Below are positions 9,423-22,695 of a stretch of 64,000 bases of DNA, piece after piece. The number at the start of each line of letters is the position of its first letter. Positions within the stretch are counted from its first letter, which is position 1. Location of the stretch: contig OZ024936.1 in NCBI GenBank assembly GCA_964017235.1, forward strand, positions 9,400,496 to 9,464,495. Reading direction: 5' to 3'. Below the pieces are notes generated by a model. It was not told where the DNA came from and ran no database searches. It was given only the letters and a program-made list of their open reading frames with translations. Source of the DNA: Sabellastarte sp. h YS-2021 (taxonomy: Eukaryota; Annelida; Polychaeta; Sabellida; Sabellidae). A program made the translations under genes and the position numbers.

Positions 9423-11688
9423 TTGGGTGTTTGGCGCTGGATTACAGAGAATCGGCCAAAAGGAATATTTCCCATTGACTTTAGTTGGGAGATTTCCTGA
9501 TGCATTTATAGCTACCTGTTGTCACCGACGACCAAGCCGGCCGAAACGGCGGACACAGATTTTTTTTGCACAGGTGGGGAGGGGGTGACCCCACGATCTT
9601 ATACAATACAACAGGGTATGGGTTAAGTGGTTTATTTTTTAAGATACAGACATAAGCAACATTCCCCATTAATTTTAGTTGGGAGATTTCTGTAGCATGG
9701 GTACGTACCTTACACGAACAAAATTTTGGTCGGGCAAAAAGGTCTGGATTTTTCTCCAGAAATAGCAAGGTCAGGCCACCACAAACTGATGCAATATAAC
9801 AGGGTTGGGTGTTTGGCGCTGGGTTACAGAGAATCGGCCAAAAGGAACATTTCCCATTGACTTTAGTTGGCGGATTTCCAGATGCATGTATAGCTACCTG
9901 TTGTCACCGACGACCAAGCCGGCCGAAGCGGAGGACACAGATTGTTTTGCACAGGTGGGGAGGGAGTGACCCCACGATCTTATACAATACAACAGGGTAT
10001 GGGTTAAGTGGTTTAATTTTTGAGATACAGACATAAGCAACATTCCCCATTAATTTTAGTTGGGAGATTTCTGTAGCATGGGTACGTACCTTACACGAAC
10101 AAAATTTGGTCGGGGAAAAAGGTCTGGATTCTTCTCCAGAAATAGCAAGGTCAGGCCGCCACAAACTGATGCAATATAACAGGGTTGGGTGTTTGGCGCT
10201 GGGTTACAGAGAATCGGCCAAAAGGAATATTTCCCATTGACTTTAGTTGGGGGATTTCTGATGTCACTGACCATGTCATCTAGACATTGTGGTGGACACA
10301 GATTTTTTTGCACAGGTGGGGATGGGGTGGCCCCACGATCTTATACAATACAACAGGGTATGGGTTAAGTGTTTTTTTTTGAGATACAGACATAAGCAAC
10401 ATTCCCCATTAATTTTAGTTGGGAGATTTCTGTAGCATGGGTACGTACCTTACACGAACAAAATTTAGATCGGGGTAAAAGGTCTGGATTTTTCTCCAGA
10501 AATAGCAAGGTCAGGCCGCCACAAACTGATGCAATATAACAGGGTTGGGTGTTTGGCGCTGGGTTACAGAGAATCGGCCAAAAGGAATATTTCCCATTGA
10601 CTTTAGTTGGGGGATTTCCAGATGCATGTATAGCTACCTGTTGTCACCGACGACCAAGCCGGCCGAAGCGGAGGACACAGATTTTTTTGCACAGGTGGGG
10701 AGGGGGTGGCCCCACGATCTTATACAATACAACAGGGTATGGGTTAAGTGGTTTATTTTTTGAGATACAGACATAAGCAACATTCCCCATTAATTTTAGT
10801 TGGGAGATTTCTGTAGCATGGGTACATACCTTACACAAACAAAATTTTGGTCGGGGTAAAAGGTCTGGATTTTTCTCCAGAAATAGCAAGGTCAGGCCGC
10901 CACAAACTGATGCAATATAACAGGGTTGGGTGTTTGGCGCTGGGTTACAGAGAATCGGCCAAAAGGAATATTTCCCATTAACTTTAGTTGGGGCATTTCC
11001 TGATGCATGTATAGCTAGCTGTTGTCACCGACGACCAAGCCGGCCGAAATGGCGGACACAGATTTTTTTGCACAGGTGGAGAGGGGGTGACCCCACGATC
11101 TTATACAATACAACAGGGTATGGGTTAAGTGGTTTAATTTTTGAGATACAGACATAAGCAACATTCCCCATTAATTTTAGTTGGGAGATTTCTGTAGCAT
11201 GGGTACGTACCTTGCACGAGCCAAATTTTGGTCAGGGAAAAAGGTCTGGATTTTTCTCCAGAAATAGCAAGGTCAGGCTGCCAAAAACTGATGCAATATA
11301 ACAGGGTTGGGTGTTTGGTGCTTGCTTACAGAGAATCGGCCAAACGGAATATTTCCCATTGACTTTAGTTTGGGAATTTCCAGATGAATGTATAGCTACC
11401 TGATGTCACTGACCAAGTCATCTGGCCATTGTGGTGGACACAGACTTTTTGGCACAGGTGGGGAGGTGGTGACCCCACGATCTTATACAATACAACAGGG
11501 TATGGGTTAAGTGGTTTATTTTTTGAGATACAGACATAAGCATCATTCCCCATTAATTTTAGTTGGGAGATTTCTGTAGCATGGGTACGTACCTCACACG
11601 AGCCAAACTTTGGTCCGGCAAAAAGGTCTGGATTTTTCTCCAGAAATAGCAAGGTCAGGCCGCCACAAACTGATGCAATATAACAGGG
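9423..11688. repeat. Six-monomer series l-m-n-o-p-g (2266 bp)
   Basis: Starts are 9423 l, 9805 m, 10185 n (360 bp), 10545 o, 10926 p and 11307 g. l has GATGCATTT with CTGTTG and TTTTTTAAGATA. m has GTTGGCGGATTTCC, GGGAGTGACC and GGATTCTTCTCC. n has the deleted CTGATGTCACTGACC module and AATTTAGATCGGGG. o has GTGGCCCC with GGGTACATACC. p has GAAATGGCGG and CCTTGCACGAGCC. g has the CACTGACCAAGTCATCTGG module. The series recurs in copy 2 (19688-21953) and, with p' and f in place of p, at 22696-28697. Confidence 0.8.
10926..11306. repeat. Type p monomer, apparent p'/f fusion
   Basis: The head matches the 374-bp p' monomers at 22696 and 26457: CCCATTAACTTTAG, GAAATGGCGG and the unusual GTGGAGAGGG. 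From about 11130 the tail matches type f at 23070 and 26831: TTTAATTTTTGAG, CCTTGCACGAGCC, GGTCAGGGAAAA and a CCAAAAACTG end. Elsewhere p' and f are adjacent. A single unequal exchange between neighbouring p' and f would give this 381-bp monomer. The copy at 21191 is the same. The reverse order of events is possible. Confidence 0.65.
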
Positions 11689-12069
11689 TTGGGTGTTTGG
11701 CGCTGGATTACAGAGAATCGGCCAAAAGGAATATTTCCCATTGACTTTAGTTGGGAGATTTCCTGATGCATTTATAGCTACCTGTTGTCACCGACGACCA
11801 AGCCGGCCGAAACGGCGGACACAGATTTTTTTGCACAGGTGGGGAGGGGGTGACCCCACGATCTTATACAATACAACAGGGTATGGGTTAAGTGGTTTAT
11901 TTTTTAAGATACAGACATAAGCAACATTCCCCATTAATTTTAGTTGGGAGATTTCTGTAGCATGGGTACGTACCTTACACGAACAAAATTTTGGTCGGGC
12001 AAAAAGGTCTGGATTTTTCTCCAGAAATAGCAAGGTCAGGCCACCACAAACTGATGCAATATAACAGGG

Positions 12070-15000
12070 TTGGGTGTTTGGCGCTGGGTTACAGAGAATC
12101 GGCCAAAAGGAACATTTCCCATTGACTTTAGTTGGGGGATTTCCAGATGCATGTATAGCTACCTGTTGTCACCGACGACCAAGCCGGCCGAAGTGGAGGA
12201 CACAGATTGTTTTGCACAGGTGGGGAGGGGGTGGCCCCACGATCTTATACAATACAACAGGGTATGGGTTAAGTGGTTTATTTTTTGAGATACAGACATA
12301 AGCAACATTCCCCATTAATTTTAGTTGGGAGATTTCTGTAGCATGGGTACGTACCTTACACGAACAAAATTTTGGTCGGGGGAAAAGGTCTGGATTTTTC
12401 TCCAGAAATAGCAAGGTCAGGCCGCCACAAACTGATGCAATATAACAGGGTTGGGTGTTTGGCGCTGGGTTACAGAGAATTGGCCAAAAGGAATATTTCC
12501 CATTGACTTTAGTCGGGGGATTTCCTGATGCAGGTATAGCTACCTGCTGTCACCGACGACCAAGCCGGCCGAAACGGCGGACACAGATTGTTTTGCACAG
12601 GTGGGGAGGGGGTGACCCCACGATCTTATACAATACAACAGGGTATGGGTTAAGTGGTTTATTTTTTGAGATGCAGACATAAGCAACATTCCCCATTAAT
12701 TTTAGTTGGGAGATTTCTGTAGCATGGGTACGTACCTTACACGAGCCAAACTTTGGTCGGGGAAAAAGGTCTGGATTTTTCTCCAGAAATAGCAAGGTCA
12801 GGCCGCCACAAACTGATGCAATATAACAGGGTTGGGTGTTTGGCGCTGGGTTACAGAGAATCGGCCAAAAGGAACATTTCCCATTGACTTTAGTTGGGGG
12901 ATTTCCAGATGCATGTATAGCTACCTGTTGTCACCGACGACCAAGCCGGCCGAAGCGGAGGACACAGATTTTTTTGCACAGGTGGGGAGGGGGTGGCCCC
13001 ACAATCTTATACAATACAACAGGGTATGGGTTAAGTGGTTTATTTTTTGAGATACAGACATAGGCAACATTCCCCATTAATTTTAGTTGGGAGATTTCTG
13101 TAGCATGGGTACGTACCTTACACGAACAAAATTTTGGTCGGGGGAAAAGGTCTGGATTTTTCTCCAGAAATAGCAAGGTCAGGCCGCCACAAACTGATGC
13201 AATATAACAGGGTTGGGTGTTTGGCGCTGGGTTACAGAGAATCGGCCAAAAGGAACATTTCCCATTGACTTTAGTTGGGGGATTTCCAGATGCATGTATA
13301 GCTACCTGTTGTCACCGACGACCAAGCCGGCCGAAGCGGAGGACACAGATTTTTTTGCACAGGTGGGGAGGGGGTGGCCCCACAATCTTATACAATACAA
13401 CAGGGTATGGGTTAAGTGGTTTATTTTTTGAGATACAGACATAAGCAACATTCCCCATTAATTTTAGTTGGGAGATTTCTGTAGCATGGGTACGTACCTT
13501 ACACGAGCCAAACTTTGGTCGGGGAAAAAGGTCTGGATTTTTCTCCAGAAATAGCAAGGTCAGGCCGCCACAAACTGATGCAATATAACAGGGTTGGGTG
13601 TTTGGGGCTTGCTTACAGAGAATCGGCCAAACGGAATATTTCCCATTCACTTTAGTTGGGGGATTTCCAGATGCATGTATAGCTACCTGTTGTCACCGAC
13701 GACCAAGCCGGCCGAAGCGGAGGACACAGATTTTTTTGCACAGGTGGGGAGGGGGTGACCCCACGATCTTATACAATACAACAGGGTATGGGTTAAGTGG
13801 TTTATTTTTTGAGATACAGACATAAGCAACATTCCCCATTAATTTTAGTTGGGAGATTTCTGTAGCATGGGTACGTACCTTACACGAGCCAAACTTTGGT
13901 CGGGGAAAAAGGTCTGGATTTTTCTCCAGAAATAGCAAGGTCAGGCCGCCACAAACTGATGCAATATAACAGGGTTGGGTGTTTAGCGCTGGGTTACAGA
14001 GAATCGGCCAAAAGGAATATTTCCCATTCACTTTAGTTGGGGGATTTCCAGATGCATGTATAGCTACCTGTTGTCACCGACGACCAAGCCGGCCGAAGCG
14101 GAGGACACAGATTTTTTTGCACAGGTGGGGAGGGGGTGACCCCACGATCTTATACAATACAACAGGGTATGGGTTAAGTGGTTTATTTTTTGAGATACAG
14201 ACATAAGCAACATTCCCCATTAATTTTAGTTGGGAGATTTCTGTAGCATGGGTACATACCTTACACAAACAAAATTTTGGTCGGGGTAAAAGGTCTGGAT
14301 TTTTCTCCAGAAATAGCAAGGTCAGGCCGCCACAAACTGATGCAATATAACAGGGTTGGGTGTTTGGCGCTGGGTTACAGAGAATCGGCCAAAAGGAATA
14401 TTTCCCATTGACTTTAGTTGGGAGATTTCCTGATGCATTTATAGCTACCTGATGTCACCGACGACCAAGCCGGCCGAAACGGCGGACACAGATTTTTTTG
14501 CACAGGTGGGGAGGGGGTGACCCCACGATCTTATACAATGCAACAGGGCATGGGTTAAGTGGTTTAATTTTTGAGATACAGACATAAGCAACATTCCCCA
14601 TTAATTTTAGTTGGGAGATTTCTGTAGCATGGGTACGTACCTTACACGAACAAAATTTTGGTCGGGCAAAAAGGTCTGGATTTTTCTCCAGAAATAGCAA
14701 GGTCAGGCCACCACAAACTGATGCAATATAACAGGGTTGGGTGTTTGGCACTGGGTTACAGAGAATCGGCCAAAAGGAACATTTCCCATTGACTTTAGTT
14801 GGGGGATTTCCAGATGCATGTATAGCTACCTGTTGTCACCGACGACCAAGCCGGCCGAAGTGGAGGACACAGATTGTTTTGCACAGGTGGGGAGGGGGTG
14901 GCCCCACGATCTTATACAATACAACAGGGTATGGGTTAAGTGGTTTATTTTTTGAGATACAGACATAAGCAACATTCCCCATTAATTTTAGTTGGGAGAT

Positions 15001-18000
15001 TTCTGTAGCATGGGTACGTACCTTACACGAACAAAATTTTGGTCGGGGGAAAAGGTCTGGATTTTTCTCCAGAAATAGCAAGATCAGGCCGCCACAAACT
15101 GATGCAATATAACAGGGTTGGGTGTTTGGCGCTGGGTTACAGAGAATTAGCCAAAAGGAATATTTCCCATTGACTTTAGTCGGGGGATTTCCTGATGCAT
15201 GTATAGCTACCTGCTGTCACCGACGACCAAGCCGGCCGAAACGGCGGACACAGATTGTTTTGCACAGGTGGGGAGGGGGTGACCCCACGATCTTATACAA
15301 TACAACAGGGTATGGGTTAAGTGGTTTATTTTTTGAGATACAGACATAAGCAACATTCCCCATTAATTTTAGTTGGGAGATTTCGGTAGCATGGGTACGT
15401 ACCTTACACGAGCCAAACTTTGGTCGGGGAAAAAGGTCTGGATTTTTCTCCAGAAATAGCAAGGTCAGGCCGCCACAAACTGATGCAATATAACAGGGTT
15501 GGGTGTTTGGCGCTGGGTTACAGAGAATCGGCCAAAAGGAACATTTCCCATTGACTTTAGTTGGGGGATTTCCAGATGCATGTATAGCTACCTGTTGTCA
15601 CCGACGACCAAGCCGGCCGAAGCGGAGGACACAGATTTTTTTGCACAGGTGGGGAGGGGGTGGCCCCACAATCTTATACAATACAACAGGGTATGGGTTA
15701 AGTGGTTTATTTTTTGAGATACAGACATAAGCAACATTCCCCATTAATTTTAGTTGGGAGATTTCTGTAGCATGGGTACGTACCTTACACGAACAAAATT
15801 TTGGTCGGGGGAAAAGGTCTGGATTTTTCTCCAGAAATAGCAAGGTCAGGCCGCCACAAACTGATGCAATATAACAGGGTTGGGTGTTTGGCGGTGGGTT
15901 ACAGAGAATCGGCCAAAAGGAATATTTCCCATTGACTTTAGTCGGGGGATTTCCTGATGCATGTATAGCTACCTGCTGTCACCGACGACCAAGCCGGCCA
16001 AAACGGCGGACACAGATTTTTTTGCACAGGTGGGGAGGGGGTGACCCCACGATCTTATACAATACAACAGAGTATGGGTTAAGTGGTTTATTTTTTGAGA
16101 TACAGACATAAGCAACATTCCCCATTAATTTTAGTTGGGAGATTTCTGTAGCATGGGTACGTACCTTACACGAGCCAAACTTTGGTCGGGGAAAAAGGTC
16201 TGGATTTTTCTCCAGAAATAGCAAGGTCAGGCCGCCACAAACTGATGCAATATAACAGGGTTGGGTGTTTGGGGCTTGCTTACAGAGAATCGGCCAAACG
16301 GAATATTTCCCATTCACTTTAGTTGGGGGATTTCCAGATGCATGTATAGCTACCTGTTGTCACCGACGACCAAGCCGGCCGAAGCGGAGGACACAGATTT
16401 TTTTGCACAGGTGGGGAGGGGGTGACCCCACGATCTTATACAATACAACAGGGTATGGGTTAAGTGGTTTATTTTTTGAGATACAGACATAAGCAACATT
16501 CCCCATTAATTTTAGTTGGGAGATTTCTGTAGCATGGGTACGTACCTTACACGAGCCAAACTTTGGTCGGGGAAAAAGGTCTGGATTTTTCTCCAGAAAT
16601 AGCAAGGTCAGGCCGCCACAAACTGATGCAATATAACAGGGTTGGGTGTTTAGCGCTGGGTTACAGAGAATCGGCCAAAAGGAATATTTCCCATTCACTT
16701 TAGTTGGGGGATTTCCAGATGCATGTATAGCTACCTGTTGTCACCGACGACCAAGCCGGCCGAAGCGGAGGACACAGATTTTTTTGCACAGGTGGGGAGG
16801 GGGTGACCCCACGATCTTATACAATACAACAGGGTATGGGTTAAGTGGTTTATTTTTTGAGATACAGACATAAGCAACATTCCCCATTAATTTTAGTTGG
16901 GAGATTTATGTAGCATGGGTACGTACCTTACACGAGCCAAACTTTGGTCGGGGAAAAAGGTCTGGATTTTTCTCCAGAAATAGCAAGGTCAGGCCGCCAC
17001 AAACTGATGCAATATAACAGGGTTGGATGTTTAGCGCTGGGTTACAGAGAATCGGCCAAAAGGAATATTTCCCATTGACTTAGTTGGGGGATTTCCAGAT
17101 GCATGTATAGCTACCTGTTGTCACCGACGACCAAGCCAGCCGAAGCGGAGGACACAGATTTTTTTGCACAGGTGGGGATGGGGTGGCCCCACGATCTTAT
17201 ACAATACAACAGGGTATGGGTTAAGTGTTTTTTTTTTGAGATACAGACATAAGCAACATTGCCCATTAATTTTAGTTGGGAGATTTCTGTAGCATGGGTA
17301 CGTACCTTACACGAGCCAAACTTTGGTCGGGGAAAAAGGTCTGGATTTTTCTCCAGAAAAAGCAAGGTCAGGCCGCCACAAACTGATGCAATATAACAGG
17401 GTTGGGTGTTTGGGGCTTGCTTACAGAGAATCGGCCAAACGGAATATTTCCCATTCACTTTAGTTGGGGGATTTCCAGATGCATGTATAGCTACCTGTTG
17501 TCACCGACGACCAAGCCGGCCGAAGCGGAGGACACAGACTTTTTTGCACAGGTGGGGAGGGGGTTACCCCACGATCTTATACAATACAACAGGGTATGGG
17601 TTAAGTGGTTTATTTTTTGAGATACAGACATAAGCAACATTCCCCATTAATTTTAGTTGGGAGATTTCTGTAGCATGGGTACGTACCTTACACGAGCCAA
17701 ACTTTGGTCCGGCAAAAAGGTCTGGATTTTTCTCCAGAAATAGCAAGGTCAGGCCGCCACAAACTGATGCAATATAACAGGGTTGGGTGTTTGGCGCTGG
17801 ATTACAGAGAATCGGCCAAAAGGAATATTTCCCATTGACTTTAGTTGGGAGATTTCCTGATGCATTTATAGCTACCTGATGTCACCGACGACCAAGCCGG
17901 CCGAAACGGCGGACACAGATTTTTTTGCACAGGTGGGGAGGGGGTGACCCCACGATCTTATACAATGCAACAGGGCATGGGTTAAGTGGTTTAATTTTTG

Positions 18001-21000
18001 AGATACAGACATAAGCAACATTCCCCATTAATTTTAGTTGGGAGATTTCTGTAGCATGGGTACGTACCTTACACGAACAAAATTTTGGTCGGGCAAAAAG
18101 GTCTGGATTTTTCTCCAGAAATAACAAGGTCAGGCCGCCACAAACTGATGCAATATAACAGGGTTGGGTGTTTGGCGCTGGGTTACAGAGAATCGGCCAA
18201 AAGGAACATTTCCCATTGACTTTAGTTGGGGGATTTCCAGATGCATGTATAGCTACCTGTTGTCACCGACGACCAAGCCGGCCGAAGTGGAGGACACAGA
18301 TTGTTTTGCACAGGTGGGGAGGGGGTGGCCCCACGATCTTATACAATACAACAGGGTATGGGTTAAGTGGTTTATTTTTTGAGATACAGACATAAGCAAC
18401 ATTCCCCATTAATTTTAGTTGGGAGATTTCTGTAGCATGGGTACGTACCTTACACGAACAAAATTTTGGTCGGGGGAAAAGGTCTGGATTTTTCTCCAGA
18501 AATAGCAAGGTCAGGCCGCCACAAACTGATGCAATATAACAGGGTTGGGTGTTTGGCGCTGGGTTACAGAGAATTGGCCAAAAGGAATATTTCCCATTGA
18601 CTTTAGTCGGGGGATTTCCTGATGCATGTATAGCTACCTGCTGTCACCGACGACCAAGCCGGCTGAAACGGCGGACACAGATTGTTTTGCACAGGTGGGG
18701 AGGGGGTGACCCCACGATCTTATACAATACAACAGGGTATGGGTTAAGTGGTTTATTTTTTGAGATACAGACATAAGCAACATTCCCCATTAATTTTAGT
18801 TGGGAGATTTCTGTAGCATGGGTACGTACCTTACACGAGCCAAACTTTGGTCGGGGAAAAAGGTCTGGATTTTTCTCCAGAAATAGCAAGGTCAGGCCGC
18901 CACAAACTGATGCAATATAACAGAGTTGGGTGTTTGGCGCTGGGTTACAGAGAATCGGCCAAAAGGAACATTTCCCATTGACTTTAGTTGGGGGATTTCC
19001 AGATGCATGTATAGCTACCTGTTGTCACCGACGACCAAGCCGGCCGAAGCGGAGGACACAGATTTTTTTGCACAGGTGGGGAGGGGGTGGCCCCACAATC
19101 TTATACAATACAACAGGGTATGGGTTAAGTGGTTTATTTTTTGAGATACAGACATAAGCAACATTCCCCATTAATTTTAGTTGGGAGATTTCTGTAGCAT
19201 GGGTACGTACCTTACACGAACAAAATTTTGGTCGGGGGAAAAGGTCTGGATTTTTCTCCAGAAATAGCAAGGTCAGGCCGCCACAAACTGATGCAATATA
19301 ACAGGGTTGGGTGTTTGGCGGTGGGTTACAGAGAATCGGCCAAAAGGAATATTTCCCATTGACTTTAGTCGGGGGATTTCCTGATGCATGTATAGCTACC
19401 TGCTGTCACCGACGACCAAGCCGGCCAAAACGGCGGACACAGATTTTTTTGCACAGGTGGGGAGGGGGTGACCCCACGATCTTATACAATACAACAGAGT
19501 ATGGGTTAAGTGGTTTATTTTTTGAGATACAGACATAAGCAACATTCCCCATTAATTTTAGTTGGGAGATTTCTGTAGCATGGGTACGTACCTTACACGA
19601 GCCAAACTTTGGTCCGGCAAAAAGGTCTGGATTTTTCTCCAGAAATAGCAAGGTCAGGCCGCCACAAACTGATGCAATATAACAGGGTTGGGTGTTTGGC
19701 GCTGGATTACAGAGAATCGGCCAAAAGGAATATTTCCCATTGACTTTAGTTGGGAGATTTCCTGATGCATTTATAGCTACCTGTTGTCACCGACGACCAA
19801 GCCGGCCGAAACGGCGGACACAGATTTTTTTTGCACAGGTGGGGAGGGGGTGACCCCACGATCTTATACAATACAACAGGGTATGGGTTAAGTGGTTTAT
19901 TTTTTAAGATACAGACATAAGCAACATTCCCCATTAATTTTAGTTGGGAGATTTCTGTAGCATGGGTACGTACCTTACACGAACAAAATTTTGGTCGGGC
20001 AAAAAGGTCTGGATTTTTCTCCAGAAATAGCAAGGTCAGGCCACCACAAACTGATGCAATATAACAGGGTTGGGTGTTTGGCGCTGGGTTACAGAGAATC
20101 GGCCAAAAGGAACATTTCCCATTGACTTTAGTTGGCGGATTTCCAGATGCATGTATAGCTACCTGTTGTCACCGACGACCAAGCCGGCCGAAGCGGAGGA
20201 CACAGATTGTTTTGCACAGGTGGGGAGGGAGTGACCCCACGATCTTATACAATACAACAGGGTATGGGTTAAGTGGTTTAATTTTTGAGATACAGACATA
20301 AGCAACATTCCCCATTAATTTTAGTTGGGAGATTTCTGTAGCATGGGTACGTACCTTACACGAACAAAATTTGGTCGGGGAAAAAGGTCTGGATTCTTCT
20401 CCAGAAATAGCAAGGTCAGGCCGCCACAAACTGATGCAATATAACAGGGTTGGGTGTTTGGCGCTGGGTTACAGAGAATCGGCCAAAAGGAATATTTCCC
20501 ATTGACTTTAGTTGGGGGATTTCTGATGTCACTGACCATGTCATCTAGACATTGTGGTGGACACAGATTTTTTTGCACAGGTGGGGATGGGGTGGCCCCA
20601 CGATCTTATACAATACAACAGGGTATGGGTTAAGTGTTTTTTTTTGAGATACAGACATAAGCAACATTCCCCATTAATTTTAGTTGGGAGATTTCTGTAG
20701 CATGGGTACGTACCTTACACGAACAAAATTTAGATCGGGGTAAAAGGTCTGGATTTTTCTCCAGAAATAGCAAGGTCAGGCCGCCACAAACTGATGCAAT
20801 ATAACAGGGTTGGGTGTTTGGCGCTGGGTTACAGAGAATCGGCCAAAAGGAATATTTCCCATTGACTTTAGTTGGGGGATTTCCAGATGCATGTATAGCT
20901 ACCTGTTGTCACCGACGACCAAGCCGGCCGAAGCGGAGGACACAGATTTTTTTGCACAGGTGGGGAGGGGGTGGCCCCACGATCTTATACAATACAACAG

Positions 21001-22015
21001 GGTATGGGTTAAGTGGTTTATTTTTTGAGATACAGACATAAGCAACATTCCCCATTAATTTTAGTTGGGAGATTTCTGTAGCATGGGTACATACCTTACA
21101 CAAACAAAATTTTGGTCGGGGTAAAAGGTCTGGATTTTTCTCCAGAAATAGCAAGGTCAGGCCGCCACAAACTGATGCAATATAACAGGGTTGGGTGTTT
21201 GGCGCTGGGTTACAGAGAATCGGCCAAAAGGAATATTTCCCATTAACTTTAGTTGGGGCATTTCCTGATGCATGTATAGCTAGCTGTTGTCACCGACGAC
21301 CAAGCCGGCCGAAATGGCGGACACAGATTTTTTTGCACAGGTGGAGAGGGGGTGACCCCACGATCTTATACAATACAACAGGGTATGGGTTAAGTGGTTT
21401 AATTTTTGAGATACAGACATAAGCAACATTCCCCATTAATTTTAGTTGGGAGATTTCTGTAGCATGGGTACGTACCTTGCACGAGCCAAATTTTGGTCAG
21501 GGAAAAAGGTCTGGATTTTTCTCCAGAAATAGCAAGGTCAGGCTGCCAAAAACTGATGCAATATAACAGGGTTGGGTGTTTGGTGCTTGCTTACAGAGAA
21601 TCGGCCAAACGGAATATTTCCCATTGACTTTAGTTTGGGAATTTCCAGATGAATGTATAGCTACCTGATGTCACTGACCAAGTCATCTGGCCATTGTGGT
21701 GGACACAGACTTTTTGGCACAGGTGGGGAGGTGGTGACCCCACGATCTTATACAATACAACAGGGTATGGGTTAAGTGGTTTATTTTTTGAGATACAGAC
21801 ATAAGCATCATTCCCCATTAATTTTAGTTGGGAGATTTCTGTAGCATGGGTACGTACCTCACACGAGCCAAACTTTGGTCCGGCAAAAAGGTCTGGATTT
21901 TTCTCCAGAAATAGCAAGGTCAGGCCGCCACAAACTGATGCAATATAACAGGGTTGGGTGTTTGGCGCTGGATTACAGAGAATCGGCCAAAAGGAATATT
22001 TCCCATTGACTTTAG
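12070..22015. repeat. Long block duplication, copy 2 (~9.9 kb)
   Basis: Monomer starts and types: 12070 b, 12451 c, 12832 i, 13213 i/d, 13594 e, 13975 j/k, 14356 a, 14737 b, 15118 c, 15499 i, 15880 d, 16261 e, 16642 j, 17023 k, 17402 e/g, 17783 a, 18164 b, 18545 c, 18926 i, 19307 d/g, 19688 l, 20070 m, 20450 n, 20810 o, 21191 p, 21572 g, and the head of 21954. It matches copy 1 almost base for base. One difference I noticed is ATAAGAAACATT near 6985 versus ATAAGCAACATT near 17250. It lacks 1141 bp relative to copy 1, equal to the monomers at 2950, 3330 and 3711. The match ends inside the monomer at 21954, where an l head switches to an n body. Confidence 0.9.
13975..14355. repeat. Chimeric monomer j/k at the site of the 1141-bp difference
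   Basis: The head and body are type j (TTTAGCGCTGGG, CCCATTCACTTT, GTGACCCC, TTTATTTTTTGAG). The end is type k (GGGTACATACC, CACAAACAAAA, GGGGTAAAAGG). In copy 1 the equivalent place holds a full j (2569) followed by a full k (2950). The switch lies between about 14177 and 14262 and removes one monomer. Confidence 0.8.
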
Positions 22016-22314
22016 TTGGGGGATTTCTGATGTCACTGACCATGTCATCTAGACATTGTGGTGGACAAAGATTTTTTTGCACAGGTGGGGATGGGGTGGC
22101 CCCACGATCTTATACAATACAACAGGGTATGGGTTAAGTGTTTTTTTTTTGAGATACAGACATAAGCAACATTCCCCATTAATTTTAGTTGGGAGATTTC
22201 TGTAGCATGGGTACGTACCTTACACGAACAAAATTTAGATCGGGGTAAAAGGTCTGGATTTTTCTCCAGAAATAGCAAGGTCAGGCCGCCACAAACTGAT
22301 GCAATATAACAGGG
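21954..22314. repeat. Chimeric monomer l/n ending the long duplication
   Basis: The head is type l (GGCGCTGGATTACAG). Inside the TTTAGTTGGG stretch at about 22015 it becomes type n: GGATTTCTGATGTCACTGACC, TCATCTAGACATTGTGG, a ten-T tract, AATTTAGATCGGGG. Relative to the l-m-n order seen at 9423-10544, the m monomer and most of l are missing. GGACAAAG replaces GGACACAG here, a private change. Confidence 0.75.
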
Positions 22315-22695
22315 TTGGGTGTTTGGCGCTGGGTTACAGAGAATCGGCCAAAAGGAATATTTCCCATTGACTTTAGTTGGGGGATTTCCAGATGCATGTA
22401 TAGCTACCTGTTGTCACCGACGACCAAGCCGGCCGAAGCGGAGGACACAGATTTTTTTGCACAGGTGGGGAGGGGGTGGCCCCACGATCTTATACAATAC
22501 AACAGGGTATGGGTTAAGTGGTTTATTTTTTGAGATACAGACATAAGCAACATTCCCCATTAATTTTAGTTGGGAGATTTCTGTAGCACGGGTACATACC
22601 TTACACAAACAAAATTTTGGTCAGGGTAAAAGGTCTGGATTTTTCTCCAGAAATAGCAAGGTCAGGCCGCCACAAACTGATGCAATATAACAGGG
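22315..22695. repeat. Type o monomer linking the long block to the mosaic region
   Basis: This is an o monomer as at 10545 and 20810: GTGGCCCC, then GGTACATACC and CACAAACAAAA. It has private changes GTAGCACGGG near 22585 and GGTCAGGGTAAAA near 22621. A p' monomer follows. Confidence 0.75.

Larger units (their letters stand above)
664..12069. repeat. Long block duplication, copy 1 (30 monomers, 11,406 bp)
   Basis: Monomer starts and types: 664 b, 1045 c, 1426 i, 1807 i/d, 2188 e, 2569 j, 2950 k, 3330 a, 3711 b/k, 4091 a, 4472 b, 4853 c, 5234 i, 5615 d, 5996 e, 6377 j, 6758 k, 7137 e/g, 7518 a, 7899 b, 8280 c, 8661 i, 9042 d/g, 9423 l, 9805 m, 10185 n, 10545 o, 10926 p, 11307 g, 11689 l. Monomers 664 to about 2834 recur 11,406 bp downstream. 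Monomers from 4091 to about 11750 recur 10,265 bp downstream. Rare variants are shared by the copies: GCAGGTATA at about 1126 and 12531, CATAGGCAAC at about 1655 and 13060, GAATTAGCC at about 4870 and 15140, and GTTGGATG at about 6757 and 17022. The block is therefore one duplication, not independent HOR copies. Confidence 0.9.

Noticed and set aside
22016-22468. The longest frames, about 150 codons (minus strand near 21630-22082 and 62016-62468), as a possible real gene.
   Set aside because: They arise where 382- and 361/362-bp monomers happen to join two short frames. The translation is just two copies of the repeat frames in different phase.
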